A DNA stretch of 7,549 nucleotides, taken from the NCBI GenBank assembly GCA_023461495.1, contig JAEYLA010000043.1, positions 1 to 7,549 of the forward strand. The letters are read 5' to 3'. A model generated the notes under the pieces. That model was not told the DNA's origin and ran no database searches. It was given only the letters and a program-made list of their open reading frames with translations. Position numbers and translations under genes: made by a program. Positions 1 through 7,268 of the stretch are shown here, piece by piece. This DNA comes from Bacillota bacterium (GTDB lineage: Bacteria; Bacillota; Clostridia; Christensenellales; CAG-138). Numbering within the stretch: the first letter of the stretch is position 1; each line of letters opens with the position of its first letter.

Positions 1-374
1 AATATGGCGAAATTGATAAACGCAAATTCAAACATATCCCGCACATAGCCCAACACCACACGGTCAATGAGGTTGCCCAAAGCCCCGGCGAGGATCAGCG
101 CAAGGGTAATACGCATGAGCGCGTGCAGGCGCGGCCTGAATTTAACCAATACCCATGCAAGCAGCAGCATTGCAATGGAAGAGAACACGATCAACAGCCA
201 TGTACCGCTTGAGAGCATGCCGAACGCGGCGCCCGTATTGTGGGCGCTGGTCAGGTGGAATACGCCCTCCCACAGGTGCACGCTTGTGCCAAGGGGCATC
301 AGGTACAAATCGGTCAGATACTTTACGAGCTGATCCAGCCCGACAACAAGCAGAACGATGATGGTTTCGAGCAT
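1..374 (-). CDS. lspA: Lipoprotein signal peptidase (signal peptidase II), C-terminus cut off by window edge
   Basis: This integral membrane aspartyl protease cleaves the signal peptide of prolipoproteins just before the lipid-modified cysteine. Only the first 124 codons are present. Family motifs visible are GLDQLVKYL (residues 12-20, conserved Asp14), HNTGAAFG (45-52), and GNLIDRVVLGYVRDMF (100-115) with the first catalytic aspartate at residue 104. The frame ends in NFAI. The second catalytic aspartate, normally in a following NVAD-like motif, should lie a few codons past position 1. Hydrophobic segments at about 4-12, 59-78 and 89-99 fit the four-helix family topology. The ATG at 374 has a G-rich ribosome site (five Gs, 4-nt spacing) and places the first motif at the usual distance from the N-terminus. 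It lies 66 nt after the solute-binding lipoprotein gene and has its own good promoter. Identification is secure. Confidence 0.96.
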   Translation of the reverse strand, partial: MLETIIVLLVVGLDQLVKYLTDLYLMPLGTSVHLWEGVFHLTSAHNTGAAFGMLSSGTWLLIVFSSIAMLLLAWVLVKFRPRLHALMRITLALILAGALGNLIDRVVLGYVRDMFEFAFINFAI

Positions 375-378
375 ATTA

Positions 379-383
379 CCCCC
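379..383 (-). promoter_or_regulatory. Ribosome binding site of lspA
   Basis: Five consecutive Gs on the minus strand stand 4 nt before the ATG at 374. The spacing is short, but no other in-frame start with a better site lies between here and the conserved first motif. Confidence 0.55.
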
Positions 384-408
384 GCGTCACTTTGTTAAAA
401 CAAAACCC

Positions 409-437
409 AGTATAACATATAGAAGAACGTAAGGCAA
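409..437 (-). promoter_or_regulatory. Sigma-A-type promoter with extended -10 for lspA
   Basis: On the minus strand the -35 box TTGCCT (432-437) is followed by a 17-nt spacer and the -10 box TATACT (409-414), preceded by TGT, an extended -10 (TGn). Transcription would begin near 402, about 28 nt before the lspA start. The -35 box begins only 3 nt after the stop codon of the upstream lipoprotein gene, so lspA can be expressed independently of the genes before it. I see no terminator between the two genes, so read-through is also possible. The call rests on consensus match and position only. Confidence 0.7.
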
Positions 438-440
438 AGA

Positions 441-2066
441 TCATCCCGCCTGCTGCATGTACCACTCATTCACCGTGCGGAAAATATCCGTACCGCGGAC
501 AGTTGCAACGCCACGGATGTCCCCGCCATAAACGATGCTGCTCATCCGAAAATACAGCATAATAAACGGCAGTTCCTGTACAAACTGCTGCTGCAGCTTT
601 GCGTGCGCTTCGCGCATGCCGTTTTCATCCGCCGCCGCGGAAGCCGCCGAAAGGAGCGCATCCCAGCCGCCGGAGATGCTGCCATAGTTGCGCGCGCCGC
701 CGGACGAAAGGTAGGGTGCCAGATTGCCGCTTGCCTCCATTTGAAACCCGGCGAGCGCAAGGTCAAATTCCCTGTTTGTGAGCTTCTGCTCAAATTCCCC
801 GTTTGCCTGCTCAATGCTGAACTTTGCGGTGACCACTTCCACCTCAACGCCGGCGCTTAACAGCTGGGAAGCAAGAAGCGCCGCAGCGTTCTTGCGGTAG
901 GTGCTCTCCGTGCTGTCATTGACAAGCAGCCTCAAATGGAGAGTTCTTGTACCCTGCTGCAAAATGCCGTCCCCGTCTTCATCCGTCCACCCGGCACTCT
1001 TTAAGAGCTGTCCCGCCTTTTCAAGATCATGGTCATATATCTTTGTGGACGCATCATACAAAAACGAATCCGGCGGTACGGGCACATCGCATACGGTGGC
1101 GCGGTTCATGTAGACGTTGGAAACAAGCGCGCTCCTATCGAGCGCATAGGCAATCGCCTTTCTCACATCCGTATTGCGCAATATGTCGCTGTTATGGTTC
1201 ACCAGAAGGACTTCCGCCTCCTGCGTCATGACGTCAAGCACATTGGTGGTGCCCTCTTCCCGGTATTTGCCCGCGGAGACGGTCTTTGTGGGCACCATAT
1301 TGAGCTGCCCCGCCTCATAGGAGTCCAGCGCGACGTCGTTGCTCTCGCGCGAAAGGCACTCGATGGTGCTGATATACGGCGTCTGCTTCCACCAGCGGCT
1401 GTTTGCCGTCAGCTCCACAGACATTTCAGAGCTATCCGTTACCTGATAGGGACCTGTTCCGTTCAACTCATTGGGCGTTTGCGCGCAAATCACGGGAAAT
1501 CTGAGCGCGTAGAGCGCCGCCATTCCCGATTTTTTCATGGTGATGCGCACAGAATTTTCATCCGCCTGCTCATAAGCTTCGATGGCCTGTGCCGCAACGC
1601 TGTAATAAGAATCGCTGCCCAAGAGCGTCAGCTGCCCCAGGGTATAGAGCACATCCGCTGCCGTCAGCATGCCCCCCTTATGCCACATGACGTTTTTACG
1701 AAGCTGTATCGTCCACACACGCCCGGTATCGTCACTGCTCCACTTTTCCGCGAGGGAAGGGATAATGCGGTTATTGGAATCACACCGTAAGAGCGGCTCA
1801 TACACAAGCGCGTACATATTGCGCATTTCTTCCGTATTGACTGTGAGCGGGCTGTAGGATGCGCCGCCCTCACTGCGGAAGGGGTTGCGCGGGATGGGAA
1901 TGCGCAGCGTCCCGCCGGCGATGGGCTGCGGCTCTGGTGTTGCGGTCGGCACCGCAATGGGCGTCGCGGCCGGCTCCGGCGCATTCTTCGCCCCGCAGCC
2001 GGCAAATAGCAGCACGGCTGCAATCACGCTAGAAAGCGTCCGGATAAAGCGTCTTGTATTTTTCAT
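441..2066 (-). CDS. Family 5 ABC-type solute-binding lipoprotein (peptide/nickel-type)
   Basis: A 541-residue extracellular solute-binding protein of the SBP family 5 class (oligopeptide, dipeptide, nickel or similar ligands). The N-terminus is a lipoprotein signal: positive MKNTRRFIR, a hydrophobic stretch, then lipobox FAGC with the acceptor Cys24. The -3 residue Phe is less usual than Leu. A Pro/Ala/Thr-rich linker (about 29-50) leads to the domain start GGTLRIPI. Family features are VYEPLL (88-93) with the following PSLAEKW and the TAADV block, VRKAIAYALDR (301-311), and an Asp-rich DEDGDG loop (362-367) common in this family. The frame is open upstream to 2327, but the ATG at 2066 is chosen because it gives a complete signal peptide. 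A weak AAGGTG site lies 10 nt upstream. It overlaps the transglycosylase gene by 38 nt in another frame. No permease or ATPase gene is visible, so the ligand cannot be named and it may use distant transporter parts or act as a sensor. Confidence 0.9.
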   Translation of the reverse strand: MKNTRRFIRTLSSVIAAVLLFAGCGAKNAPEPAATPIAVPTATPEPQPIAGGTLRIPIPRNPFRSEGGASYSPLTVNTEEMRNMYALVYEPLLRCDSNNRIIPSLAEKWSSDDTGRVWTIQLRKNVMWHKGGMLTAADVLYTLGQLTLLGSDSYYSVAAQAIEAYEQADENSVRITMKKSGMAALYALRFPVICAQTPNELNGTGPYQVTDSSEMSVELTANSRWWKQTPYISTIECLSRESNDVALDSYEAGQLNMVPTKTVSAGKYREEGTTNVLDVMTQEAEVLLVNHNSDILRNTDVRKAIAYALDRSALVSNVYMNRATVCDVPVPPDSFLYDASTKIYDHDLEKAGQLLKSAGWTDEDGDGILQQGTRTLHLRLLVNDSTESTYRKNAAALLASQLLSAGVEVEVVTAKFSIEQANGEFEQKLTNREFDLALAGFQMEASGNLAPYLSSGGARNYGSISGGWDALLSAASAAADENGMREAHAKLQQQFVQELPFIMLYFRMSSIVYGGDIRGVATVRGTDIFRTVNEWYMQQAG

Positions 2067-2625
2067 ATGCACGCTGCACCTTTTCCACATACTGCTCCGT
2101 TTCCGCAAAGGGGATGTTCCTGAGCTGCCCCTCTTGCGAAACGGCGGGGTCCTTTTTCCATTTGTCCACATTGCCGTGGCCTGCGTTGTAAGCCGCCAAA
2201 GCGGAAGGGCGGTCCTGCTGATATCGGTCGAGCACGAAGCGCAGATACCAGCAGCCCAGACGGATATTATACTGCGGCACCTTAAGCTGTTCAGGATCGT
2301 ATCCCGTAAGTTTGAGCTTCCCCGCAATCCATTCCCCGGTGTCCGGCATGATCTGCATCAGGCCCACAGCGCCCACAGGACTCACGGCCGCGGGACGGTT
2401 GGAGCTTTCGCAATGGATCATGGCCGCAACAAGATACGGATCAAGCGCAAATTCCTCGGCGCTCATCCCGATCTCCTCCGGATACAACAGCTTGTAGGTA
2501 CGCTTCTCCAGCTCACGCCCGGCATAGAGGGCGATGAGCACCGCAAGCAGGAGCAATACCGCCGCAAGCATCAGCCTGCCGCCTCTTTTCTTTTTGGGTT
2601 TTGGTTTGCGTTTTGCCTGTTCCAA
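2029..2625 (-). CDS. Membrane-anchored lytic murein transglycosylase (SLT domain)
   Basis: A 198-residue protein predicted to cleave peptidoglycan glycan strands by forming 1,6-anhydromuramyl ends. A very basic N-terminus (residues 5-17) precedes one membrane segment (about 18-36), so the catalytic domain faces outside. The SLT (lysozyme-like) domain spans about 58-195: the catalytic Glu is residue 73 in HCESS, followed by GAVGLMQIMP (85-94), the NI pair (120-121) that opens the next helix, AAYNAGHGNV (144-153) and ETEQYVEKV (175-183). The length suits the small SLT proteins often seen in Firmicutes. The start is TTG at 2625, supported by AGAGG with 7-nt spacing. The next Met is residue 19, inside the membrane segment and without the basic anchor. 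The stop is TAG. It follows coaE by 35 nt and its 3' end contains the start of the lipoprotein gene. Confidence 0.93.
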   Translation of the reverse strand: MEQAKRKPKPKKKRGGRLMLAAVLLLLAVLIALYAGRELEKRTYKLLYPEEIGMSAEEFALDPYLVAAMIHCESSNRPAAVSPVGAVGLMQIMPDTGEWIAGKLKLTGYDPEQLKVPQYNIRLGCWYLRFVLDRYQQDRPSALAAYNAGHGNVDKWKKDPAVSQEGQLRNIPFAETEQYVEKVQRAYEKYKTLYPDAF

Positions 2626-2632
2626 TTGGTTT

Positions 2633-2637
2633 CCTCT
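2633..2637 (-). promoter_or_regulatory. Ribosome binding site that fixes the TTG start of the transglycosylase
   Basis: AGAGG on the minus strand lies 7 nt before TTG at 2625, a textbook spacing. It decides the start, since no ATG or GTG gives a full basic anchor and membrane segment. Confidence 0.7.
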
Positions 2638-2660
2638 GTTCTGTATGTTGCCGCCTGTGC

Positions 2661-3266
2661 TTAAAGGGCCGCGTACAATGCCTCCACCTGCGCAAAAAGC
2701 GCGCCTTCATCCAAAGAGTTGTCGATGCGCTGCGTTGCGAACGCCCGTTTTTCTTCCTCCGACATCTGCCGGCGGATGCGCGAAAGCGCGTCCTGCCTGC
2801 TGCAACGGTCCCGCTTCATAATGCGCGCGACACGCATCTGTTCGTCCGCCTCCACCAGCCAGACCGCATCCATATCGGCATGCATGCCGCTTTCAATCAG
2901 CAGCGGCACATCCCAGAATACGACGGCACCCGGCACCCGGCTGCGGATTTCTTTTTCTTCCTGCAGCAGTATCCCCCGCACCATGGGATGTAGAATGGCG
3001 TTTACCGCGAGGCGTTCGGATTCTGAAGTAAATATGACCTTTGCAAGCGCGGGACGGTCAAGCGCGCCTTCTGCTGTTAAAATGCCTGCGCCATAGCGCG
3101 CTATAAGCAGCTTCAATCCTTCTGAGCCCGGGGCCACCGCCTTGCGCGACGCGGCGTCCGCATCCAGCACGGTTGCCCCAAGTGTGCGAAGGTAAGCGGA
3201 AACGGTGGATTTCCCCGCGCCCATGCCGCCCGTAAGCCCAATGCGTTTTCCGGTCTTTTCACTCAT
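2661..3266 (-). CDS. coaE: Dephospho-CoA kinase
   Basis: This cytoplasmic enzyme phosphorylates the 3'-hydroxyl of dephospho-CoA with ATP, the final step of coenzyme A synthesis. The 201-residue length is normal. Visible motifs are the P-loop GLTGGMGAGKST (10-21), the DADAASR block (35-41) for the acceptor, HPMVR (93-97), PLLIESG (121-127), the lid region with basic residues (about 151-166), and the terminal EEKRAFATQRIDNS (171-184), where family members carry the IDN signature. Its ATG at 3266 overlaps the polA stop as ATGA. I see no clear Shine-Dalgarno in the end of polA, so translation probably depends on coupling to polA. In Bacillus, coaE also lies near polA but with mutM between. Here they are directly adjacent. 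Confidence 0.97.
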   Translation of the reverse strand: MSEKTGKRIGLTGGMGAGKSTVSAYLRTLGATVLDADAASRKAVAPGSEGLKLLIARYGAGILTAEGALDRPALAKVIFTSESERLAVNAILHPMVRGILLQEEKEIRSRVPGAVVFWDVPLLIESGMHADMDAVWLVEADEQMRVARIMKRDRCSRQDALSRIRRQMSEEEKRAFATQRIDNSLDEGALFAQVEALYAAL

Positions 3267-5854
3267 TTCGTATCATACCAGCTGTGCCCGCTTTTAACCT
3301 CCGCAACAAGCGGTACGGATAGCTGCATGGCGTTCTGCATACAGTCGCACACAATCTCGCTCACGCGGCATTCTTCCTCCGGCGGGCAGTCTAAAATCAA
3401 TTCATCGTGCACCTGCAGCACAAGGCGGCTTTTGAGGTGTTCTTCCCGCATCGCCATATCCACGCGCACCATGGCAAGCTTGATGATATCCGCCGCCGTT
3501 CCCTGTATGGGCATATTCATCGCCACGCGTTCCCCAAAGGAGCGGGTGTTGTAATTGCCGCTTTTCAGTTCCGGAAGCTCGCGCCTCCTGCCCAAAAGGG
3601 TTTTTACATAGCCATGCTCCCGTCCGCTTTCGATGCTGCCCTTCATATAGGCGCGCACGCCCGGGTAACGATCCAAATACCGCTCGATATATTCACCCGC
3701 GCGCTTGCGGGTGATGCCAAGGTTGCGCGAAAGCCCAAAGTCCGAGATGCCGTATACAATGCCAAAGTTGACGGCTTTTGCGGCGCTTCGCTGTTCCTGG
3801 GTAACATGCTCTGGCAAGGTACCAAACACCTCCGCGGCGGTCTTTAAATGGATATCCCCGCCTTCTCGGAAATTTTCCTGCATGGCCTCGTCAGCGCTGA
3901 TGTGCGCAAGGAGCCTCAGTTCAATCTGCGAATAGTCCGCACCCACGAGTACATTGCCCTCGGACGCCACAAACGCCTTTCGGATCTCTCTTCCCAGCGC
4001 CGTGCGCACGGGGATGTTCTGCAAATTTGGCTCCGTGCTGGAGATGCGCCCGGTCGCCGCCACGTTCTGGTTAAAGCTTGTATGTACGCGGCCATCCTCC
4101 GGCGAGCGCACGGCAAGCAGGCCGTCGATAAACGTGCTCTTGAGCTTGGTTAAAAACCGATATTCCTGCACATGCGGCACGATGGGGTGCTGCTCCATGA
4201 GCGTCTCCAATACATCCGCATCCGTAGAGTACCCGGTCTTTGTCTTGCGCTGGGCGGGAAGCCCGATCTTATCAAATAAAATATAGCCCAGCTGCTTGGT
4301 GGAGAGGATGTTGAAAGGTTCGCCCGCAAGCTCATAAATCTCGCCTGCGAGCTCGTCAATACGGCGCTTGAACTGCGTGTCAAGCTCCCTAAGGGTCTCC
4401 TGATCCACCCGGAAGCCCTGCTTTTCCATGCGGAACAGAACGCCGATCAATGGCCTCTCCACCGTTTCATAGAGCGGCATCAATTCCATCTCCTGCATTT
4501 CCCGCATCATAGCCTCGCTAAGCGTAAATAGCATGCAGGCGTCGGGCTTGTTGACGTGCAGGCGTTCCTGAATAAGCGCCTCAAGCGAGGGTGCAGGCCG
4601 TGTCGCGTTGATGAGATAGTCCGCAATCATGGCGTCAAACCACAGGCCATTGAGCTTGATGCCCTGCCGGGAAAGCAGGTGCATCCACTTTTTTGCGTCA
4701 AACAGCAGCTTCTTCGGACGCTCCGCCCGGAACAGTTCCTCCAGCGCCAGCAGCACCTCGCCCATATCAAGCCCGGGGGTCAACAATGTCCCCGCAAGGC
4801 TCACGCGGTATTGCCTGCAGCCTTCCGCCGCAAGAAACAGCGCTTCCCCTTCCGCGTGGAACGCAAGATATTCCGCGTCCCGCAATTCTTTTGCCGCAGC
4901 GTGCAATGCGGGCATATCCGAAAGTTCCACGGTTTCCCGCTTTTGCTGCTCCTTCTGATCAGGTACAGCCGCGGAAGCTTCCTGCATGTTCGGCAAACGG
5001 TTTGCAATGGCGTTTAGCTGCAGCGCGCGCAGGCGCGGCAACGCCCCCGCCATTTTTGCGGGCACAAACGCGCTTTCCTGTAAAGTGACGGTCAGCGGCG
5101 CATCCGCATGGATGGTGCCAAGGCGGTAGCTCATACGCGCAAGCTCCGCGTTTTCCTTCACTTTTTCTCCCAGCTTGCCCTTGATTTCTCCCGCATGGGC
5201 AAGCACTTCTTCAAGCGTACCGTATTCTGCAAGCAGCTTGACGGCTGTCTTTTCTCCAACGCCGGGGATGCCCGGGATATTGTCCGAATTATCGCCCATA
5301 AGGCCTTTTAAATCCCGCATGCGGTCAGGCGTGAGCCCATAGGCGGCCAACAGCGCCTGCTTGTCCATCTCCTCAGTATCGGTGATGCCTTTTTTCGTCA
5401 AAAGCACATGCGTCCGGTCGGTAATCAGCTGCAGCGCGTCTCTGTCCCCCGTTACCAGCAGGGAGTCTACGCCCTCTCTTTCCGCCATACGCGAAAATGT
5501 GCCCAAAATATCGTCCGCCTCATACGTTTCACAGGTGCAGACGGCAATCCCCATTTGCTCTAACAAGTCCTGAAGCAGCGGAAACTGCGGCCTTAAATCT
5601 TCCGGCGTTTCCCGCCTGCCTGCCTTATACGCCTCATACTCCGTATGGCGGAACGTAGGGCCGTGCAGGTCAAACGCCACAACGAGATAATCCGGCTTCT
5701 TTTCCATCAGCTTTAAAAGCATGCTCAAGAAGCCGTGCACCGCTCCGGTTGGCGTACCCTCCCTGCTTGTCATTGCAGGAAGCGCGTAATAAGCGCGGTG
5801 CATCAAGCTGTTTCCGTCGATCGCGATGAGCAGTTTCTCTTTTTGCTGTTCCAT
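3263..5854 (-). CDS. polA: DNA polymerase I
   Basis: An 863-residue enzyme for Okazaki fragment maturation and repair synthesis. The 5' nuclease (FEN) domain spans about 1-290: Asp13 in AIDGN, DD at 114-115, TGDRD (Asp137, Asp139) and GDNSDNIPG (Asp188, Asp191) are the metal ligands. The middle domain (about 300-480) corresponds to the 3'-5' exonuclease but has lost its catalytic set: the DxE motif reads HAE (333-335), and the other acidic positions appear replaced. The polymerase domain is intact: motif A DYSQIELR from Asp640, motif B with Lys693, Phe697 and Tyr701, and motif C QVHDE with Asp817 and Glu818. The ATG at 5854 is chosen because it puts the first FEN motif at the usual position and has GGGGAG 4 nt upstream. 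A GTG at 5884 would add 10 residues and has AAAGG 10 nt upstream. It follows the phosphorylase gene by 56 nt and overlaps coaE by 4 nt. Confidence 0.98.
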   Translation of the reverse strand: MEQQKEKLLIAIDGNSLMHRAYYALPAMTSREGTPTGAVHGFLSMLLKLMEKKPDYLVVAFDLHGPTFRHTEYEAYKAGRRETPEDLRPQFPLLQDLLEQMGIAVCTCETYEADDILGTFSRMAEREGVDSLLVTGDRDALQLITDRTHVLLTKKGITDTEEMDKQALLAAYGLTPDRMRDLKGLMGDNSDNIPGIPGVGEKTAVKLLAEYGTLEEVLAHAGEIKGKLGEKVKENAELARMSYRLGTIHADAPLTVTLQESAFVPAKMAGALPRLRALQLNAIANRLPNMQEASAAVPDQKEQQKRETVELSDMPALHAAAKELRDAEYLAFHAEGEALFLAAEGCRQYRVSLAGTLLTPGLDMGEVLLALEELFRAERPKKLLFDAKKWMHLLSRQGIKLNGLWFDAMIADYLINATRPAPSLEALIQERLHVNKPDACMLFTLSEAMMREMQEMELMPLYETVERPLIGVLFRMEKQGFRVDQETLRELDTQFKRRIDELAGEIYELAGEPFNILSTKQLGYILFDKIGLPAQRKTKTGYSTDADVLETLMEQHPIVPHVQEYRFLTKLKSTFIDGLLAVRSPEDGRVHTSFNQNVAATGRISSTEPNLQNIPVRTALGREIRKAFVASEGNVLVGADYSQIELRLLAHISADEAMQENFREGGDIHLKTAAEVFGTLPEHVTQEQRSAAKAVNFGIVYGISDFGLSRNLGITRKRAGEYIERYLDRYPGVRAYMKGSIESGREHGYVKTLLGRRRELPELKSGNYNTRSFGERVAMNMPIQGTAADIIKLAMVRVDMAMREEHLKSRLVLQVHDELILDCPPEEECRVSEIVCDCMQNAMQLSVPLVAEVKSGHSWYDTK

Positions 5855-5855
5855 G

Positions 5856-5864
5856 CCTCTCCCC
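5856..5864 (-). promoter_or_regulatory. Ribosome binding site of polA
   Basis: The purine-rich run GGGGAGAGG lies directly before the ATG at 5854. Its GGGGAG part has 4-nt spacing. A competing AAAGG at 5895-5899 could serve the alternative GTG start at 5884, so the start is likely rather than certain. Confidence 0.5.
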
Positions 5865-5910
5865 GTTGCCGTACACCGGCCCACTCAATTGTTTCCTTTG
5901 TATAGGGTTC

Positions 5911-7218
5911 TTACTCCACCACGTCGTAAACCATCTGTGATCTAGGAACGCCGACCATAATCGCTTCGCGCAGGATGGAGATTACTTCCTCTACACGGCT
6001 TTCATCATTGACATAGAGCGTACACACGGGCTCCTCCGGATTCACCACGTCTCCAAGACGCTTGTGCATCACAAGTCCTACCGCGTGGTCGATCGTGTCT
6101 TCCTTACGTGCGCGGCCCGCGCCTAAAAGCTGCGCCGCAAGGCCGATCTTCGCAGCGTCCATTTCCTGAATGGTACCCGCGGCTTCAAGATACACCGGCA
6201 CATGCCGCTTCACCTTGCACAGCTCATCAATTTTATGGAGATCAATATAGGAGGCATCGCCACCTTGAGCGCGCACCATTTCCCTTAATTTTTCAAGCGC
6301 GGCGCCCGAAGTCAGTACGGCTTTAAGTTTTTCGCGCGCCTCCTGCTCTCCGTCCGCCAGGCCCGAAAGCCGCAACATATGGGAGGCAAGCAGCATGCAC
6401 ACTTCATAAAGCGGGTCGCCCTCGGGCAGCTTGCCACTCAAAAGTTCCACCGCCTCGCGCACTTCAAGCGCATTGCCTACGGCAAGGCCCAGCGGCTGGT
6501 TCATATCCGTAATCACGGCGACGACGTGACGCCCCAAGTGCTTGCCGATCTCCACCATGGTGGCGGCAAGCGCCTTTGCATCCTCCAACGTTTCCACAAA
6601 CGCGCCGGTGCCGACCTTGACGTCGAGCACAATCGCATCCGCACCCGCAGCAAGCTTCTTGCTCATGACGCTTGACGCGATGAGCGGAATGCTCTTTACC
6701 GTGCCCGTTACATCGCGCAGCGCATACAAAAGCTTATCCGCGGGCACGAGGTTACCCGTCTGCCCGATGACGGAAAGCCCCAGTTCCTTCACCTGCGCTT
6801 GAAAGCGGTCCATGGGCTGCTCAATCATAAGGCCCGGAATGCTCTCAAGCTTATCAAGCGTGCCGCCCGTGTGCCCAAGGCCCCTTCCCGACATTTTGGC
6901 GACCTTTCCGCCGCACGCGGCAACAAGGGGCGCTACCACAAGTGTCGTCGTATCGCCAACGCCGCCGGTGGAATGCTTATCCACCTTGACGCCCGGGATA
7001 TCGGAAAGCGTCACAACATCGCCCGAATGCATCATGGCCATGGTCAAATCCGCCGTTTCGCGGCCATCCATGCCCGAATAGCACACCGCCATTAAAAACG
7101 CGGACATCTGGTAATCCGCCACTTCGCCCTTGACAAAGCCCTCAATGAGAAACTTGATCTCTTCGCCAGTAAGCGCATGCCCTTCCCGCTTCTTCATGAT
7201 CAAATCCACAGCGCGCAT
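5911..7218 (-). CDS. pdp: Pyrimidine-nucleoside phosphorylase (thymidine/uridine phosphorylase)
   Basis: This cytoplasmic salvage enzyme reversibly splits thymidine, uridine and deoxyuridine with phosphate into base and (deoxy)ribose 1-phosphate. The 435-residue length matches the Firmicutes enzyme. An N-terminal helical region (about 1-65) contributes the base site, KHSTGGVGD (81-89) holds the phosphate-binding Lys81, Ser83 and His82, and the family signature SGRGLGHTGGTLDKLES covers 110-126. Arg168, Ser183 and Lys187 match the pyrimidine-contacting residues of the Bacillus enzyme at the same numbers. A C-terminal alpha/beta domain occupies about 345-435. The ATG at 7218 has a G-rich site (AGGGGG, 8-nt spacing). 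It is the first gene after a promoter, with a roughly 100-nt leader that contains a terminator-like hairpin. The stop at 5911 is 56 nt from polA. The broad-specificity Pdp type is preferred over a strict DeoA, but this choice is by resemblance. Confidence 0.96.
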   Translation of the reverse strand: MRAVDLIMKKREGHALTGEEIKFLIEGFVKGEVADYQMSAFLMAVCYSGMDGRETADLTMAMMHSGDVVTLSDIPGVKVDKHSTGGVGDTTTLVVAPLVAACGGKVAKMSGRGLGHTGGTLDKLESIPGLMIEQPMDRFQAQVKELGLSVIGQTGNLVPADKLLYALRDVTGTVKSIPLIASSVMSKKLAAGADAIVLDVKVGTGAFVETLEDAKALAATMVEIGKHLGRHVVAVITDMNQPLGLAVGNALEVREAVELLSGKLPEGDPLYEVCMLLASHMLRLSGLADGEQEAREKLKAVLTSGAALEKLREMVRAQGGDASYIDLHKIDELCKVKRHVPVYLEAAGTIQEMDAAKIGLAAQLLGAGRARKEDTIDHAVGLVMHKRLGDVVNPEEPVCTLYVNDESRVEEVISILREAIMVGVPRSQMVYDVVE

Positions 7219-7226
7219 GGATGCTT

Positions 7227-7232
7227 CCCCCT
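7227..7232 (-). promoter_or_regulatory. Ribosome binding site of the phosphorylase gene
   Basis: AGGGGG on the minus strand lies 8 nt before the ATG at 7218. It directly follows, and shares two bases with, the TAA stop of a short open frame running through the leader. Confidence 0.65.
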
Positions 7233-7268
7233 TATGTCTTGGTTTCTATAAAATCCTGCACTCGGGCT

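Noticed and set aside
1029..1790. 253-codon open frame on the plus strand.
   Set aside because: It is antisense to the well-supported lipoprotein gene, has His/Arg-rich off-frame composition and matches no family I recognise.
2040..2066. Twin-arginine in the lipoprotein N-terminus (TRRFIR) resembling a Tat signal.
   Set aside because: The match to the S/T-R-R-x-F-L-K consensus is partial, and family 5 binding lipoproteins are normally Sec exported. RR is common in n-regions.
2067..2327. The lipoprotein frame stays open for 87 further codons upstream, giving a 628-codon frame.
   Set aside because: The extension lies wholly within the transglycosylase gene, reads like low-complexity off-frame sequence and would bury the signal peptide in the interior. 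The ATG at 2066 gives a complete lipoprotein signal.
1885..2664. 259-codon open frame on the plus strand.
   Set aside because: It is antisense to the transglycosylase and the lipoprotein start. The long open frame is explained by codon bias of the real genes on the other strand.
5885..5930. Possible promoter (TATACA) between the phosphorylase and polA genes.
   Set aside because: The -10 match is weak and there is no acceptable -35 box at 16-19 nt.
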